The notes below the pieces were generated by a model that saw nothing but the letters and a program-made list of their open reading frames with translations, was not told where the DNA came from and searched no databases. Positions 24,437 through 32,390 of a DNA stretch of 64,000 nucleotides are shown piece after piece. Within the stretch, counting starts at the first letter, position 1; each line of letters starts with the position of its first letter. Origin of the DNA: Thermoproteota archaeon (GTDB lineage: Archaea; Korarchaeota; Korarchaeia; Korarchaeales; Korarchaeaceae); NCBI GenBank assembly GCA_027491915.1, contig JAOZGC010000002.1:124001-188000 (forward strand). Reading direction: 5' to 3'. Both the position numbers and the translations under genes were made by a program.

Positions 24437-24986
24437 TCTCTATCTCACCTCCCACGACTCCCTCGGGGGTCTCTTGACCGGACTCGGTGGACTCTCCTCC
24501 CTCGGAGAGGCACGAGGGATGGCGACACTCTATCAGATCCTCCTCGTCCGACCTGACAAGATAACCGGGCTGCCTGATCCTCCTCCCGGCCACGTATATG
24601 TGCCCGTGAACCACAAACTGCCTGGCCTGATAGGGCGTCCTCGCGAATCCCTTCTGCCACACCAGGGTCTGGAGTCTCCTCTTCAGGAAGTCTTCGGCCG
24701 TCAGATCGAGGAGGCTGTCGACGGTTGCATCCTCGCCCAGCACCCCGAGCCTCCTGAGCCTCTCCATAACCGGCCTCAGCTTCCTCTCTGCCTCCTCCGG
24801 GCCGACGGCCAGATACTTCCTAACCAGCCGTCTATATCTCTTGGCCAGGTAGGCGGCCCTCCAGAGCTCCCTCTTGTTCCTTATTCCATAAATCCCAGCG
24901 AGCCTGTTGGTCTCTTCGAGCATGAATCTGTCCCATGGTTTGAGAGGTCTCTCATATTTCTTCCTTGGTTTCTTTGGATCTCCCAA
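24414..24986 (-). CDS. rpsD: Ribosomal protein uS4
   Basis: 190-aa primary rRNA-binding protein. The S4 RNA-binding domain shows [20 protein letters not shown] and [16 protein letters not shown]; the N-terminal helical domain has [20 protein letters not shown]. The acidic tail of about 30 residues ([19 protein letters not shown]) is longer than usual and overlaps the uS11 start. The gene lies 12 nt after uS13. Confidence 0.95.
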   Translation of the reverse strand: MGDPKKPRKKYERPLKPWDRFMLEETNRLAGIYGIRNKRELWRAAYLAKRYRRLVRKYLAVGPEEAERKLRPVMERLRRLGVLGEDATVDSLLDLTAEDFLKRRLQTLVWQKGFARTPYQARQFVVHGHIYVAGRRIRQPGYLVRSDEEDLIECRHPSCLSEGGESTESGQETPEGVVGGEIENVAAEER

Positions 24987-24998
24987 AGATGTCTCACC

Positions 24999-25466
24999 TC
25001 ACTTCTTCTTCTGGTACCCCACGGTCCGGCCCACCCTTCCAGTGGACTTGGTCCTCTGTCCCCTGACCTTCAAGCCGAGGTGATGCCTGATCCCCTTCCA
25101 AGAGCGGATCCTCTTCATCTTGGCTATATCCTGCTTTACCACGAACGCTATGTCGTCTCCCAGGAGGTGCCGCGTCTCTCCCGTCTCCGGATCAAACCTC
25201 CTGTTTTGCATCCAATCTGGGATGCCAAAGTCGGACGGCCTGCTTAGTATCTCCTCTATCCTGCTCACCTCTTCCTCCGTGAGCTCTCCCAGCAGCCTGT
25301 CGCCGGGGATGCCCGCCGCCTTGGTGACCGCCTCGGCCATCCTGAATCCCACCCCCTTTATGTGGGTAAGGGCCACCCTGAGGTGTTTCGTGCCATCCAG
25401 GGAGGTATTGGCGATCCTAACTATCCTCTTCATCTCCCTCTGGGCCAACCGAGCTCTCCCCCTCAC
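24999..25466 (-). CDS. rpsM: Ribosomal protein uS13
   Basis: 155-aa head protein of the small subunit. Seen are IVRIANTSLDGTKHLRVALT, HIKGVGFRMAEAVTKAAGI and the C-terminal GIRHHLGLKVRGQRTKSTGR. GTG 25466 is 27 nt from the centre of a TATA-like box, favouring a leaderless start there; ATG 25433 after GGGAG is an alternative. First gene of the uS13-uS4-uS11-RpoD unit. Confidence 0.95.
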   Translation of the reverse strand: MRGRARLAQREMKRIVRIANTSLDGTKHLRVALTHIKGVGFRMAEAVTKAAGIPGDRLLGELTEEEVSRIEEILSRPSDFGIPDWMQNRRFDPETGETRHLLGDDIAFVVKQDIAKMKRIRSWKGIRHHLGLKVRGQRTKSTGRVGRTVGYQKKK

Positions 25467-25488
25467 AGCGGACCTTCTCCTCTCTCCC

Positions 25489-25498
25489 CTTATTTAAT
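25489..25498 (-). promoter_or_regulatory. TATA-like promoter of the uS13 operon
   Basis: ATTAAATAAG on the minus strand between tRNA-Ser and uS13, about 27 nt upstream of GTG 25466. Confidence 0.55.
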
Positions 25499-25521
25499 GG
25501 TTGTCGGTGCCGTCCACGTGG

Positions 25522-25607
25522 CGCCGGGGGTGGGATTCGAACCCACGCGGCCCTCGCGGGCCACGGGCTCTCCAGGCCCGCCCCCTTCCGGGCTAGGGCA
25601 CCCCGGC
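25522..25607 (-). tRNA. tRNA-Ser (anticodon GGA)
   Basis: An 86-nt class II tRNA. Acceptor stem GCCGGGG/CCCCGGC, anticodon stem CGGGC/GCCCG with loop CTGGAGA (anticodon GGA), long variable arm, and T arm GTGGG-TTCGAAT-CCCAC. Discriminator G is right for serine, and CCA is encoded at 25521-25519. It sits between cbf5 and uS13 on the same strand. Confidence 0.96.
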
Positions 25608-25629
25608 CCAATCGTCGTCCGGATTTCAC

Positions 25630-25640
25630 GTTATAAACTC
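25630..25640 (-). promoter_or_regulatory. TATA-like promoter of tRNA-Ser, overlapping the cbf5 3' end
   Basis: GAGTTTATAAC on the minus strand, centred about 28 nt upstream of the tRNA 5' end at 25607. It includes the last codons and stop (TAA) of cbf5, so coding sequence and promoter share these bases. Confidence 0.55.
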
Positions 25641-26663
25641 TTTCTCTCCTCCCCCCCAGATCCCTTCGGCCAGACCCTGGGATAGATTCCCCTCTCCATT
25701 ATTATCCTCTCCGGGACCGCGGCCACCCCCCTCTCTAACGTGAGGACTTCCTTCGTTCTCCGGGACGCCCTGGCCGTCCCTATCACCTCTCCCTTGAGGG
25801 TTTTCAGGAGGACCCTCTGGCCGGGCGAGATCCCAGGACTGAGCATCGCCACTCCCCTAACCTTGAGGCTTGCCCCGTGGACCACGCTCTCGACTGCGGT
25901 ATCCTTAACCACCATGACCGGGAGATCGGGTAGGACCTCCTCCACCGGCCTGACCACCTTCCTCAGGAGATCCTCGTTACCATCCTCCCTCCAGATCCTG
26001 ACCGCCCTGCGCAGATCCTGCAGCGTAACGAGCTCCTTCTCCCCTATATCACCGACCCTCACCCGCCTGAGCTCCCTCATGCTACCTCCTACACCCATCA
26101 CTTCCCCTATGTCGTAGAACAGCTTTCTGATGTATGTTCCAGCCTCGACCTCGGCTCTTATCAGAAAGTATCTTCCGTCTATTTCATCCAACACCTCCAT
26201 AGAGAAGATCCTACGGACCCTGAGCCTCCTCGAGACCGCAGACTTCACTGGGGGTCTCTGATATATCGGGCCGATGAATTCCGAGAGGATGCGCCTTAGA
26301 TCGGAGACGTCCACCCTATCATGGAGGTAGAGAACTCCGACGTACTCCTTGCTTTCTCCCGCCACAAGATCGGCCAGTCGGGTCGCTCTTCCCAGAAGTA
26401 TCGGGAGGACTCCGGTCACCTTGGGATTTCCCCGGCGAGATCCCTAGGGTCCCGCAGTGACCCATTCGATCGATCCCCAGGATCCTCCCGACCCACCTGG
26501 TCACGGTGTGGGAAGTGGGCCCCCTGGGCTTGTCCAGCTTCACCACCCCGTACCTCAGTAGGAGGTCGGGCGGACGCTCGCCAGGGGGAAAGCCGTGGGG
26601 ACCCGGCTCGGCCTCCTCCCTGACGACCAAATCTCTGGGGAGCCAAGGATCGCCTCCCTTCAT
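25631..26663 (-). CDS. cbf5: Cbf5 pseudouridine synthase (H/ACA RNP), interrupted by a 16-nt intron
   Basis: Catalytic subunit of archaeal H/ACA RNPs, making pseudouridine in rRNA and tRNA. Exon 1 (26663-26444) encodes VVKLDKPRGPTSHTVTRWV and MGHCGTL; exon 2 (26427-25631) begins PKVTGVLPILLGRATRL and includes AEVEAGTYIRKL and a PUA domain. Removing 26428-26443 restores one 338-aa frame with GTLDPKVTG, so the catalytic Asp codon is itself split by the intron. Without splicing the frame ends early. ATG 26663 overlaps the eL14 stop in a TGATG arrangement. The join is inferred from homology and RNA folding. Confidence 0.9.
26428..26443 (-). other. Predicted archaeal BHB intron in cbf5 pre-mRNA (16 nt)
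   Basis: The flanks fold into a canonical bulge-helix-bulge: outer helix GGGA (26453-26450) with TCCC (26426-26423), central 4-bp helix CCCT (26449-26446) with GGGG (26433-26430), and two 3-nt bulges, AG^G (26445-26443) and AA^A (26429-26427). Cutting between bases 2 and 3 of each bulge removes exactly the 16 nt needed to restore the frame. A further 6-bp helix GGTCAC/GTGACC closes the structure. cbf5 introns processed by the tRNA splicing endonuclease are known from Crenarchaeota. Confidence 0.88.
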
Positions 26664-26938
26664 CAAATCTTCCCTCGCCCCGTTCCCTTAGAGAACTCTT
26701 CCAACAGATTCGCCTCGCGCAGGGCCTCCCTCACACTCTCGTCGTCGGCCCCCTCATCTATCTCCACCTTCTGCGGCAGCGGAACCAGGTGCCTGACGTT
26801 GACCTTCCGCCTCCTGACGCCTGATACGTCCTTCGGACCGGTCACCTCAACGAATTTTTCGTCCAGCACCCTGACTACCACGCACCTCCGGCCAGCGTCC
26901 CTCCCGGCTATCTTGACGCACACCCGGCCGATCTCCAT
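26663..26938 (-). CDS. rpl14e: Ribosomal protein eL14
   Basis: 91-aa large-subunit protein with a KOW-like barrel. ATG 26938 begins MEIGRVCVKIAGRDAGRRC, the family N-terminus; a longer upstream frame exists but would overlap eL34. The RRRKVNVRHLVPLPQKVEID segment is typical. It lies 23 nt after eL34 and touches cbf5 in a TGATG stop/start overlap. A cytidylate kinase gene often found before it in archaea is absent. Confidence 0.93.
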   Translation of the reverse strand: MEIGRVCVKIAGRDAGRRCVVVRVLDEKFVEVTGPKDVSGVRRRKVNVRHLVPLPQKVEIDEGADDESVREALREANLLEEFSKGTGRGKI

Positions 26939-26961
26939 TACCCCCACCGCACATTCCCCCC

Positions 26962-27249
26962 TCAAGACAGCGCGGCGGCGAGGTGGACCTTCCTGGCGCA
27001 CCTGGAGCAGAGGTATCCTCCAAACGGCCTGTTTGGCCTCCTCTCGCTCTTGGCCAGCTTGCGCATCTTGAACTTAGGTCCCGTGGGGGTGCCGGTCAGC
27101 GGCCTGCCGCACAAGGCGCACCTGGCCTTGGAGTGGACTTTGTGCCTGTATTGCACGACGACCCGCCCGCCGGGGGTTCGAACCCGGATAGCCCGCTTCT
27201 TTAGTCTTCTTCCCCTCCCCGGATCCTCCTTCCTCGCCAAACCGCCCAC
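26962..27249 (-). CDS. rpl34e: Ribosomal protein eL34
   Basis: 95-aa zinc-binding large-subunit protein. The four zinc ligands are CALCGRP and YLCSRCARK, with the basic RTPGGRVVVQYRHKVHSKAR between. GTG 27249 lies about 26 nt from the centre of a TATA-like box, pointing to a leaderless transcript that begins the eL34-eL14-cbf5 unit. Confidence 0.94.
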   Translation of the reverse strand: MGGLARKEDPGRGRRLKKRAIRVRTPGGRVVVQYRHKVHSKARCALCGRPLTGTPTGPKFKMRKLAKSERRPNRPFGGYLCSRCARKVHLAAALS

Positions 27250-27270
27250 CGCCCACCTCGACTCAAGGGG

Positions 27271-27280
27271 CCTATTTAAG
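27271..27280 (-). promoter_or_regulatory. TATA-like promoter of eL34-eL14-cbf5
   Basis: CTTAAATAGG on the minus strand in the 39-nt gap between the EMC3-like gene and eL34, 26 nt from GTG 27249. Confidence 0.55.
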
Positions 27281-27288
27281 TCTCCCCC

Positions 27289-27783
27289 TCAATCCAGGGA
27301 CGTTCCAGCGATCCTCTGCAGGATCAGGGTGAAGAAATAGGAGGCCATTATGTAGTAGCCCAGGTATCCCACAACGTCCGGGGAGAACACAGTCTTCCTG
27401 ATCATGTCTATCATGGGGATCTCAAAGGGGAGCCTGACGACGGGCACCTCGTAGTAGATGCCCCTCAGCGCCCAGAATATCAGCAGCATCGGTATAGTCG
27501 TGTAGAGAAGCGGCCTGAAGGAGGCCCTGCTTATCTCCATCTGAGCCCGCTGATAGGCTGGCGTCATCTTCTCAACCTTCCTCTCTAATTTCTTATCTCC
27601 GGACAGGAGAGCCTTCCTCTTTAGTTCTGTATACTCCTTGACGATCTGCCTGTTCCTTCTCATCTTCTCGTAGTCTATCAACCTCCTGTTCAGGAGGATG
27701 GTCCCCGCCGAGATCCCCAGCGCCAGGACGGTCAGGAAGAGCACGGAGTATGGCGGGAAGAGGATGGCCCAGGCGAGATTCAA
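27289..27783 (-). CDS. EMC3/TMCO1-like membrane insertase family protein (DUF106)
   Basis: 164-aa member of the archaeal Oxa1-superfamily relatives thought to help insert membrane proteins. An N-terminal membrane segment (ILFPPYSVLFLTVLALGISA) is followed by a charged cytosolic coiled coil (EKMRRNRQIVKEYTELKRKA) and two more hydrophobic segments (TIPMLLIFWALRGIYY, VVGYLGYYIMASYFFTLIL). It lies 13 nt after secY, matching the usual archaeal order, except that the adenylate kinase gene normally between them is missing. Confidence 0.9.
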   Translation of the reverse strand: MNLAWAILFPPYSVLFLTVLALGISAGTILLNRRLIDYEKMRRNRQIVKEYTELKRKALLSGDKKLERKVEKMTPAYQRAQMEISRASFRPLLYTTIPMLLIFWALRGIYYEVPVVRLPFEIPMIDMIRKTVFSPDVVGYLGYYIMASYFFTLILQRIAGTSLD

Positions 27784-27796
27784 ATCCTCAACCCCC

Positions 27797-29212
27797 TCAC
27801 TTGAGGCCGAGGAACTTGCTCAGTCCCGGATACAGCTCCAGGGCCCTCTCTCTGGCTATGACCTCGTAGAACGAGGCTATTATCGTGACGGCCAGCAGTA
27901 TTCCGCTTCCCGTACCCAACGCTCCACTGAAGTCTGCTCCGGCAGCAAGAAGCCCGACGAGGGCGCCCCCAGCTATGGTAACCGAGTTTATGTATCTCTT
28001 TATCGCATCGGCGACCGTCTTGTATCTGGACCTCCTCCCGGGCATCACCATCCCCTGGGCGATCAGCTGTCTGGCTACGCTCTCCGCGTCCATCCCAGAT
28101 GTTATCACCCACACCTCCGAGAACACTATGGAGAGAAGGACGAAAAGCAGTAGGTACACGAGCGCTCTCACGGGATCTGTGAATAGGATCTGCGGTCCCC
28201 TGGGGACTTGAACGTAGTACATCAGCCCCCCCGACGGATAGACCGTCCCAGTGTTGGGGTCAACCTCAAACGTCCCTAGCACGCTGGCCAGGAAGCCGAG
28301 CAGCTGATCCCCCGTCTCCCTGAACCTGTTCCACACTATGTTGGCGACTATGTTCAGGTCTCCATACAGGGCCTGGGTGAATATAATCGGTATGTTGCTC
28401 ACGTACAGGAGCCTCAGGGGGTACCTCACCCTCTGACCGCCGACCAGCGAGTGGGCTATTGGGACTTCTACCCTGACCTCGTAAGCCCATATGACTATCA
28501 AGAACACCACCAGGGTGGCTATCAGGCCAGCCAGGTCCGGGAGCTGTCCCCTGATCAGCGCGCCGGCTCCCTCCGTGAACAGGGCCGGCACTGCGCCTAC
28601 TAGGAATCCCTCCCTGGTGGTTAAGGGAGAGAACGCCTCCCAGAAAACCCTCTGAGACACTCCGGCCAGTATGAACAGACTTATCCCGCTGCCTATTCCC
28701 CACTTGCCCACCAGATCATCCAGCACCATCAGCAGGAAGGAGCCCAGGGCCAACTGGGCGGTCACGGAGAGGGCTGTCACAGAATCGAGGTATCCGTAGG
28801 ATCCACCCATCACGTATGCCGCGTTCTCGAAGAGAATGAAGAAGAGGGCGGCCACCCTCTGGGCCTGCTGGAAGTAGGTCCTGTTCTCCGGTTCGGTCAG
28901 ATCCAGGGGAATTATCCTGCTGCCTACCAGCAGCTCCAGCACTATACCCGCGGTCACCACGGGACCTATCCCCAGCTCTATGATGCTCCCCCTCGTCCCG
29001 GCGAAGATCAACCTGAGCTCGCTCAGTATGTCCCCCCCGGTCACCCTGACCCCGTATATGGGTATCTGAGCCATGATGTAGTACAGAATCAGGACCACGG
29101 CGCTCCACCCGAGCCTCTCCTTCAGCGATGGTCTCTGCTTTGGTTTCTCAACCTCTGGAATGACTCTGTTAATGGCCGAGATCGCCGACCTGAACACGCC
29201 CATCTCAGCCAC
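27797..29212 (-). CDS. secY: Preprotein translocase subunit SecY
   Basis: 471-aa channel subunit of the Sec translocon with about ten membrane segments. Archaeal features include the plug-region YGVRVTGGDILSELRLIF, GIGPVVTAGIVLELLVGS, EPENRTYFQQAQRVAALFF, GSGISLFILAGVSQRVFWEA and the C-terminal GTGSGILLAVTIIASFYEVI. It overlaps uL15 by 8 nt. Confidence 0.96.
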   Translation of the reverse strand: MAEMGVFRSAISAINRVIPEVEKPKQRPSLKERLGWSAVVLILYYIMAQIPIYGVRVTGGDILSELRLIFAGTRGSIIELGIGPVVTAGIVLELLVGSRIIPLDLTEPENRTYFQQAQRVAALFFILFENAAYVMGGSYGYLDSVTALSVTAQLALGSFLLMVLDDLVGKWGIGSGISLFILAGVSQRVFWEAFSPLTTREGFLVGAVPALFTEGAGALIRGQLPDLAGLIATLVVFLIVIWAYEVRVEVPIAHSLVGGQRVRYPLRLLYVSNIPIIFTQALYGDLNIVANIVWNRFRETGDQLLGFLASVLGTFEVDPNTGTVYPSGGLMYYVQVPRGPQILFTDPVRALVYLLLFVLLSIVFSEVWVITSGMDAESVARQLIAQGMVMPGRRSRYKTVADAIKRYINSVTIAGGALVGLLAAGADFSGALGTGSGILLAVTIIASFYEVIARERALELYPGLSKFLGLK

Positions 29213-29675
29213 CCGCCTGCTCCTCCACTGCCTCCACTATCTCCCCGCCAGCCTCGGCTATCTTCTCCGCGGCCTTCCTGCTGAACTCCCTCACCCGAAT
29301 CCTCATGGCGGTTCCGACCCTTCCGGCCCCTAGGAGCTTGTCGTATCCGGCCCTGGTCAGGTCGACAAGTAGGATCTCGCCCTCCCTCTTGGCCGTTCCC
29401 GACTCTATGAACTTCTCCAATCTGGACTCTATCTCGCCGACGTTTATTGTCTTTGGTTCTCTGGGGGAACCCGGCCTTCTGAACCCCCTGCGGCCGCGCC
29501 CAAAGTAGTCTGGCCAGTGGGCGGTGTACCAGGTCCACCCGTGCTTGTGTGACCCGGCGTTGCCGAATCCCCCTCCCCTTCCGCTCCTCCTGTGTTGCCT
29601 CTGAAGTCCGAATCCGTGTAGTCTGCTCCCTCTGAGCTTCCTGGACTTCTTCCTCCTCCTCGGGATGGTCCTCAT
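29205..29675 (-). CDS. rplO: Ribosomal protein uL15
   Basis: 156-aa large-subunit protein. The N-terminal glycine/arginine-rich extension is typical (RRKKSRKLRGSRLHGFGLQR, GRGGGFGNAGSHKHGWTW), followed by the globular domain (TINVGEIESRLEKFIESG, LLVDLTRAGYDKLLGAGRV). It starts 1 nt after uL30 ends and overlaps secY by 8 nt. Confidence 0.95.
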   Translation of the reverse strand: MRTIPRRRKKSRKLRGSRLHGFGLQRQHRRSGRGGGFGNAGSHKHGWTWYTAHWPDYFGRGRRGFRRPGSPREPKTINVGEIESRLEKFIESGTAKREGEILLVDLTRAGYDKLLGAGRVGTAMRIRVREFSRKAAEKIAEAGGEIVEAVEEQAGG

Positions 29676-29676
29676 G

Positions 29677-30174
29677 CTACATCATCCTCCTTAGGAGATC
29701 TTCTATCTCCCTCCCCCTGTATCCCAGCTCTCCGCCGGCTCGCCACCCCCTCTTGGTGCTCCTCTTAAATCCCCCTTTGGGGGGGCTCAGCCTGAAGTAG
29801 GGAAGTATCCAACGGAGCTTGTGAAAATTCAACCTTCCGCTGCAAATTGCCTCCGCCAACTCCCATATGCTCCCAAAATTGCTCTCCGATCGGACGACCT
29901 CGTCCGTGACTCTCCCCCCTCGCCTCAGCCTTCCCCTTCTGCTCAGGAGGAGAGCCACGGTCTCTGGCCCAACCTCGCCGTAAGTGGAGTAATCCTTCAC
30001 CTTCCTCAACATGCCAGCGTAGGATGGGGTCGGCTCCACGATGGTTGCCCAGAACTTCCGCCTGATGTGTAGCATCTCCAGGGTGGCCCTTATGTCCGGC
30101 TTTAACCCCGTCCTTCCCCTCAACCTGACGACCACTATGGGACTGGAATCGCTATCCCCCTCCGGGTCCATCAA
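29677..30174 (-). CDS. rpmD: Ribosomal protein uL30
   Basis: 165-aa archaeal-length protein, longer than bacterial L30. Typical are VVVRLRGRTGLKPDIRATLE, MLHIRRKFWATIV, SYAGMLRKVKDYSTYGEV and the C-terminal PYFRLSPPKGGFKRSTKRGW. The ATG is at 30174 or 30171. An 86-nt gap to uS5 contains a possible TATA element (ACTATATTAG, near 30250) followed by GC-rich hairpins, so uL30-uL15-secY may also have its own promoter. Confidence 0.94.
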   Translation of the reverse strand: MMDPEGDSDSSPIVVVRLRGRTGLKPDIRATLEMLHIRRKFWATIVEPTPSYAGMLRKVKDYSTYGEVGPETVALLLSRRGRLRRGGRVTDEVVRSESNFGSIWELAEAICSGRLNFHKLRWILPYFRLSPPKGGFKRSTKRGWRAGGELGYRGREIEDLLRRMM

Positions 30175-30260
30175 GATCGCCTCCGTGGCAAGCCGCCATC
30201 GAGCGCCCCGGCGCGCCTAACGGCATGCCCGACCCAATCGGCTCTTCCACCCTAATATAG

Positions 30261-30911
30261 TTAACCGCCCTCCGGAGGCTGCGCTGTCCTCCAATCGGAG
30301 GGTAGGTGCATCTTCAAAAGCCTTTCGAGGGCGTCCATCACCGCGTAAGCGTAGTTCATCCTGTTTCTGGTCTCCCCCCTTGAGAATACCCTCACGTCCT
30401 TCAGTCCGCCCAGCGACAGTATGACCTTGCCCACCTCACTGGCCACCAGACCGAGCCCTCTGGGGGCAGGCATCAGGGTCACCCTGACGGAGCCAGACTT
30501 GCCGGTCACCGTTGCCGGTATGGAGTGAGGTCTCCCACATCCACACTCGAAGGACCCGCAGCCTTTTCTCACCTTGATCATGTTGAGCTTGGCATCCTTT
30601 ATCGCGTCTGATAGGGCCTCTCTGAACTCCCTTCCCTTGCCCCTTCCAACTCCCACATACTCCTGGCCGTCTCCGACCGCCACTATTATTCTGAGTTGGG
30701 TCATCTCACCGGCGTCCGTCTGCCTCTGAACCCTCCTGACCTCTATTATCTCCTCCTTTAGACCGGGCAGGAGGGCATCCACGATCTCTGGCTCCTTGAT
30801 TATGTAACCCTGCCTGAGAATCTCGTCCAGAGACCTTATCTTACCCTGGGCGACCGCCAACCCTAGCCTGGTCCTCGGAACCCACTCCTCCGTCTCTCCG
30901 ACCCTGCTCAA
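30261..30911 (-). CDS. rpsE: Ribosomal protein uS5
   Basis: 216-aa decoding-fidelity protein. The RNA-binding half shows LRIIVAVGDGQEYVGVGRGK and the C-terminal half TLMPAPRGLGLVASEVGKVI. An internal Cys group, GCGSFECGCGRPHS, is a feature seen in some archaeal uS5 and may bind zinc. It overlaps uL18 by 4 nt. Confidence 0.95.
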   Translation of the reverse strand: MSRVGETEEWVPRTRLGLAVAQGKIRSLDEILRQGYIIKEPEIVDALLPGLKEEIIEVRRVQRQTDAGEMTQLRIIVAVGDGQEYVGVGRGKGREFREALSDAIKDAKLNMIKVRKGCGSFECGCGRPHSIPATVTGKSGSVRVTLMPAPRGLGLVASEVGKVILSLGGLKDVRVFSRGETRNRMNYAYAVMDALERLLKMHLPSDWRTAQPPEGG

Positions 30912-31498
30912 GATCGCTCACCCCTCAGTCTCTCCAGCACAGAATCAAAAATTCGTCCCATATCGGTCGGATCCGCGCCGCCCTCGATGTAGCCAGAGAA
31001 CTGCCTCTTGTAGAGATCTTCCCTAGCTTCTCTCAATTCCTCAGCCCAGGAGGAGATGTGCTCCCCCCTAACCCTGTCATCGGCGGGCAGGACCTCCTCC
31101 GAGTGGGGGACTTGGAGGCCGGCGTCCAGGGCCCCCTTGAGGGCGGCGTACAATCTCGATCCTGGCGTTGACGGGAAGCGGCCGAGGTCCAGCACCGCCT
31201 CCCGATATCCGGCCCTCACGGCGCGCAGTCCGGCCAGATAGCCCGTGAGATAAGCGGCCGGCACGTTCTTTCCGGAGTACTTCCAACCGTACCTCGTCAG
31301 CTCCTTCGAGTGGGCTCCGACGATTGTCCTATCCCCCTTCGGATCGTACTCCACGAGCTGTACCGTTATGTACCTGTTGCTTCTTCTCACGACCAACCTA
31401 GGCATCCCGCTCTTGAGGAGGGCGAGGCGCTTCCTGTAGTCGGTCTTTCCCTCCCTCCTCCTCCTGAACTTGACCCTGTACCTGCCGGACCTGGCCAC
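30908..31498 (-). CDS. rplR: Ribosomal protein uL18
   Basis: 196-aa 5S rRNA-binding protein. GTG 31498 is chosen: it follows the Shine-Dalgarno GGGGAGGT near the eL19 stop, and the protein then starts ARSGRYRVKFRRRREGKTDY as the family does. Further motifs are SGMPRLVVRRSNRYITVQLV and SGKNVPAAYLTGYLAGLRA. It starts 2 nt after eL19 and overlaps uS5 by 4 nt. Confidence 0.94.
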   Translation of the reverse strand: MARSGRYRVKFRRRREGKTDYRKRLALLKSGMPRLVVRRSNRYITVQLVEYDPKGDRTIVGAHSKELTRYGWKYSGKNVPAAYLTGYLAGLRAVRAGYREAVLDLGRFPSTPGSRLYAALKGALDAGLQVPHSEEVLPADDRVRGEHISSWAEELREAREDLYKRQFSGYIEGGADPTDMGRIFDSVLERLRGERS

Positions 31499-31500
31499 CT

Positions 31501-31941
31501 CTACCTCCCCCTCACTACGGACGACCTCAGGTGCGACACGGACGAATACATGCCCAGTCTCCTGTAGATCTTCCTGTAATCCGCCCTGGAGATCTTGCCG
31601 GAGTCTCTCAACTTCTTCAGCTCTCTCCTCAGCGCCCTGATCTTGTTGATCCACCTTCTCTTCCTGCTGAGCCTAGAGTACTTCCCTCCTTTCCTCCTCC
31701 CGGGCCCCCTTCTCCTGCCCCTCCTAACCCGGGCCCTGCTCACTCCTCTCTTGGGGGTGATCCTGATAAAGCCGAGTGAGATCATCTTCCTGACGTCCTC
31801 TCTCGTTACGGCCTCCCCTATCTCCACCAGCTTCCCCGGGTCGAGTCTGACCCTGCTCACCCCAACTCCGGCCACCTCGGCGGCCACCCTCTTCACGTAC
31901 CTGAGATCTCTAGGATTCACCTCCTCCTCGCCGACTGCCAT
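31501..31941 (-). CDS. rpl19e: Ribosomal protein eL19
   Basis: 146-aa large-subunit protein. Seen are the N-terminal helix region (DLRYVKRVAAEVAGVGVSRV), KMISLGFIRITPKRGVSRAR, the basic stretch RRGRRRGPGRRKGGKYSRLS and a helical tail (RALRRELKKLRDSGKISRAD). It starts 1 nt after eL32 ends. Its last codons contain the ribosome-binding site of uL18. Confidence 0.95.
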   Translation of the reverse strand: MAVGEEEVNPRDLRYVKRVAAEVAGVGVSRVRLDPGKLVEIGEAVTREDVRKMISLGFIRITPKRGVSRARVRRGRRRGPGRRKGGKYSRLSRKRRWINKIRALRRELKKLRDSGKISRADYRKIYRRLGMYSSVSHLRSSVVRGR

Positions 31942-31942
31942 G

Positions 31943-32356
31943 TCACTCCACCTCCTCCCTTACTCTCGCCTCAATTGGGTTGGCGATCCTCACCCCCATC
32001 TCCTCGGCGGCCTTCTGGAGGACCACGCGCTTCCTCTTGCCGACCGTGGCCCCGATGTAGACCATCCCATACCCCTCCTCTTTGGCCTTCCGGAGCTCCC
32101 CGACATTGTGGACGATGGTCCACCTGAATCCGGAAGGGTGAAGTCCTCGGATAGCCTCGGGATTCTTATATCCCACCCCAGGGAGCCTCGGCCTGCTCTT
32201 CAACCTGAGCCTCTGCTTGTTGTCTATTCCCCTGGGCCTGCGCCAGGACTTGACGGATCCGTCGTGCCACCACCTGGCCAGATTGATGAATCTGGGCTTC
32301 CTCCTCCTAATCTTCCGCCTCAGGAACCTAAGACGGGCCGATTTCTCCTCCCTCAT
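31943..32356 (-). CDS. rpl32e: Ribosomal protein eL32
   Basis: 137-aa large-subunit protein. Diagnostic segments are WWHDGSVKSWRRPRGIDNKQ, RLKSRPRLPGVGYKNPEAIR and the C-terminal VYIGATVGKRKRVVLQKAAE. Position between uL6 and eL19 is the normal archaeal place. The start is 34 nt after uL6. Confidence 0.95.
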   Translation of the reverse strand: MREEKSARLRFLRRKIRRRKPRFINLARWWHDGSVKSWRRPRGIDNKQRLRLKSRPRLPGVGYKNPEAIRGLHPSGFRWTIVHNVGELRKAKEEGYGMVYIGATVGKRKRVVLQKAAEEMGVRIANPIEARVREEVE

Positions 32357-32390
32357 AAATCACCACACCTCAACCGCTCCCCTCCAACGG

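Noticed and set aside
25631-26663. cbf5 as a frameshifted pseudogene
   Set aside because: Both halves are well conserved, the 16-nt insertion folds as an exact BHB, and its removal restores frame and catalytic motif. A random frameshift would not do all three.
27165-27195. T-arm-like GGTTCGAACCC motif suggesting a third tRNA
   Set aside because: It lies within the conserved coding sequence of eL34, and no acceptor, D or anticodon stems can be built around it.
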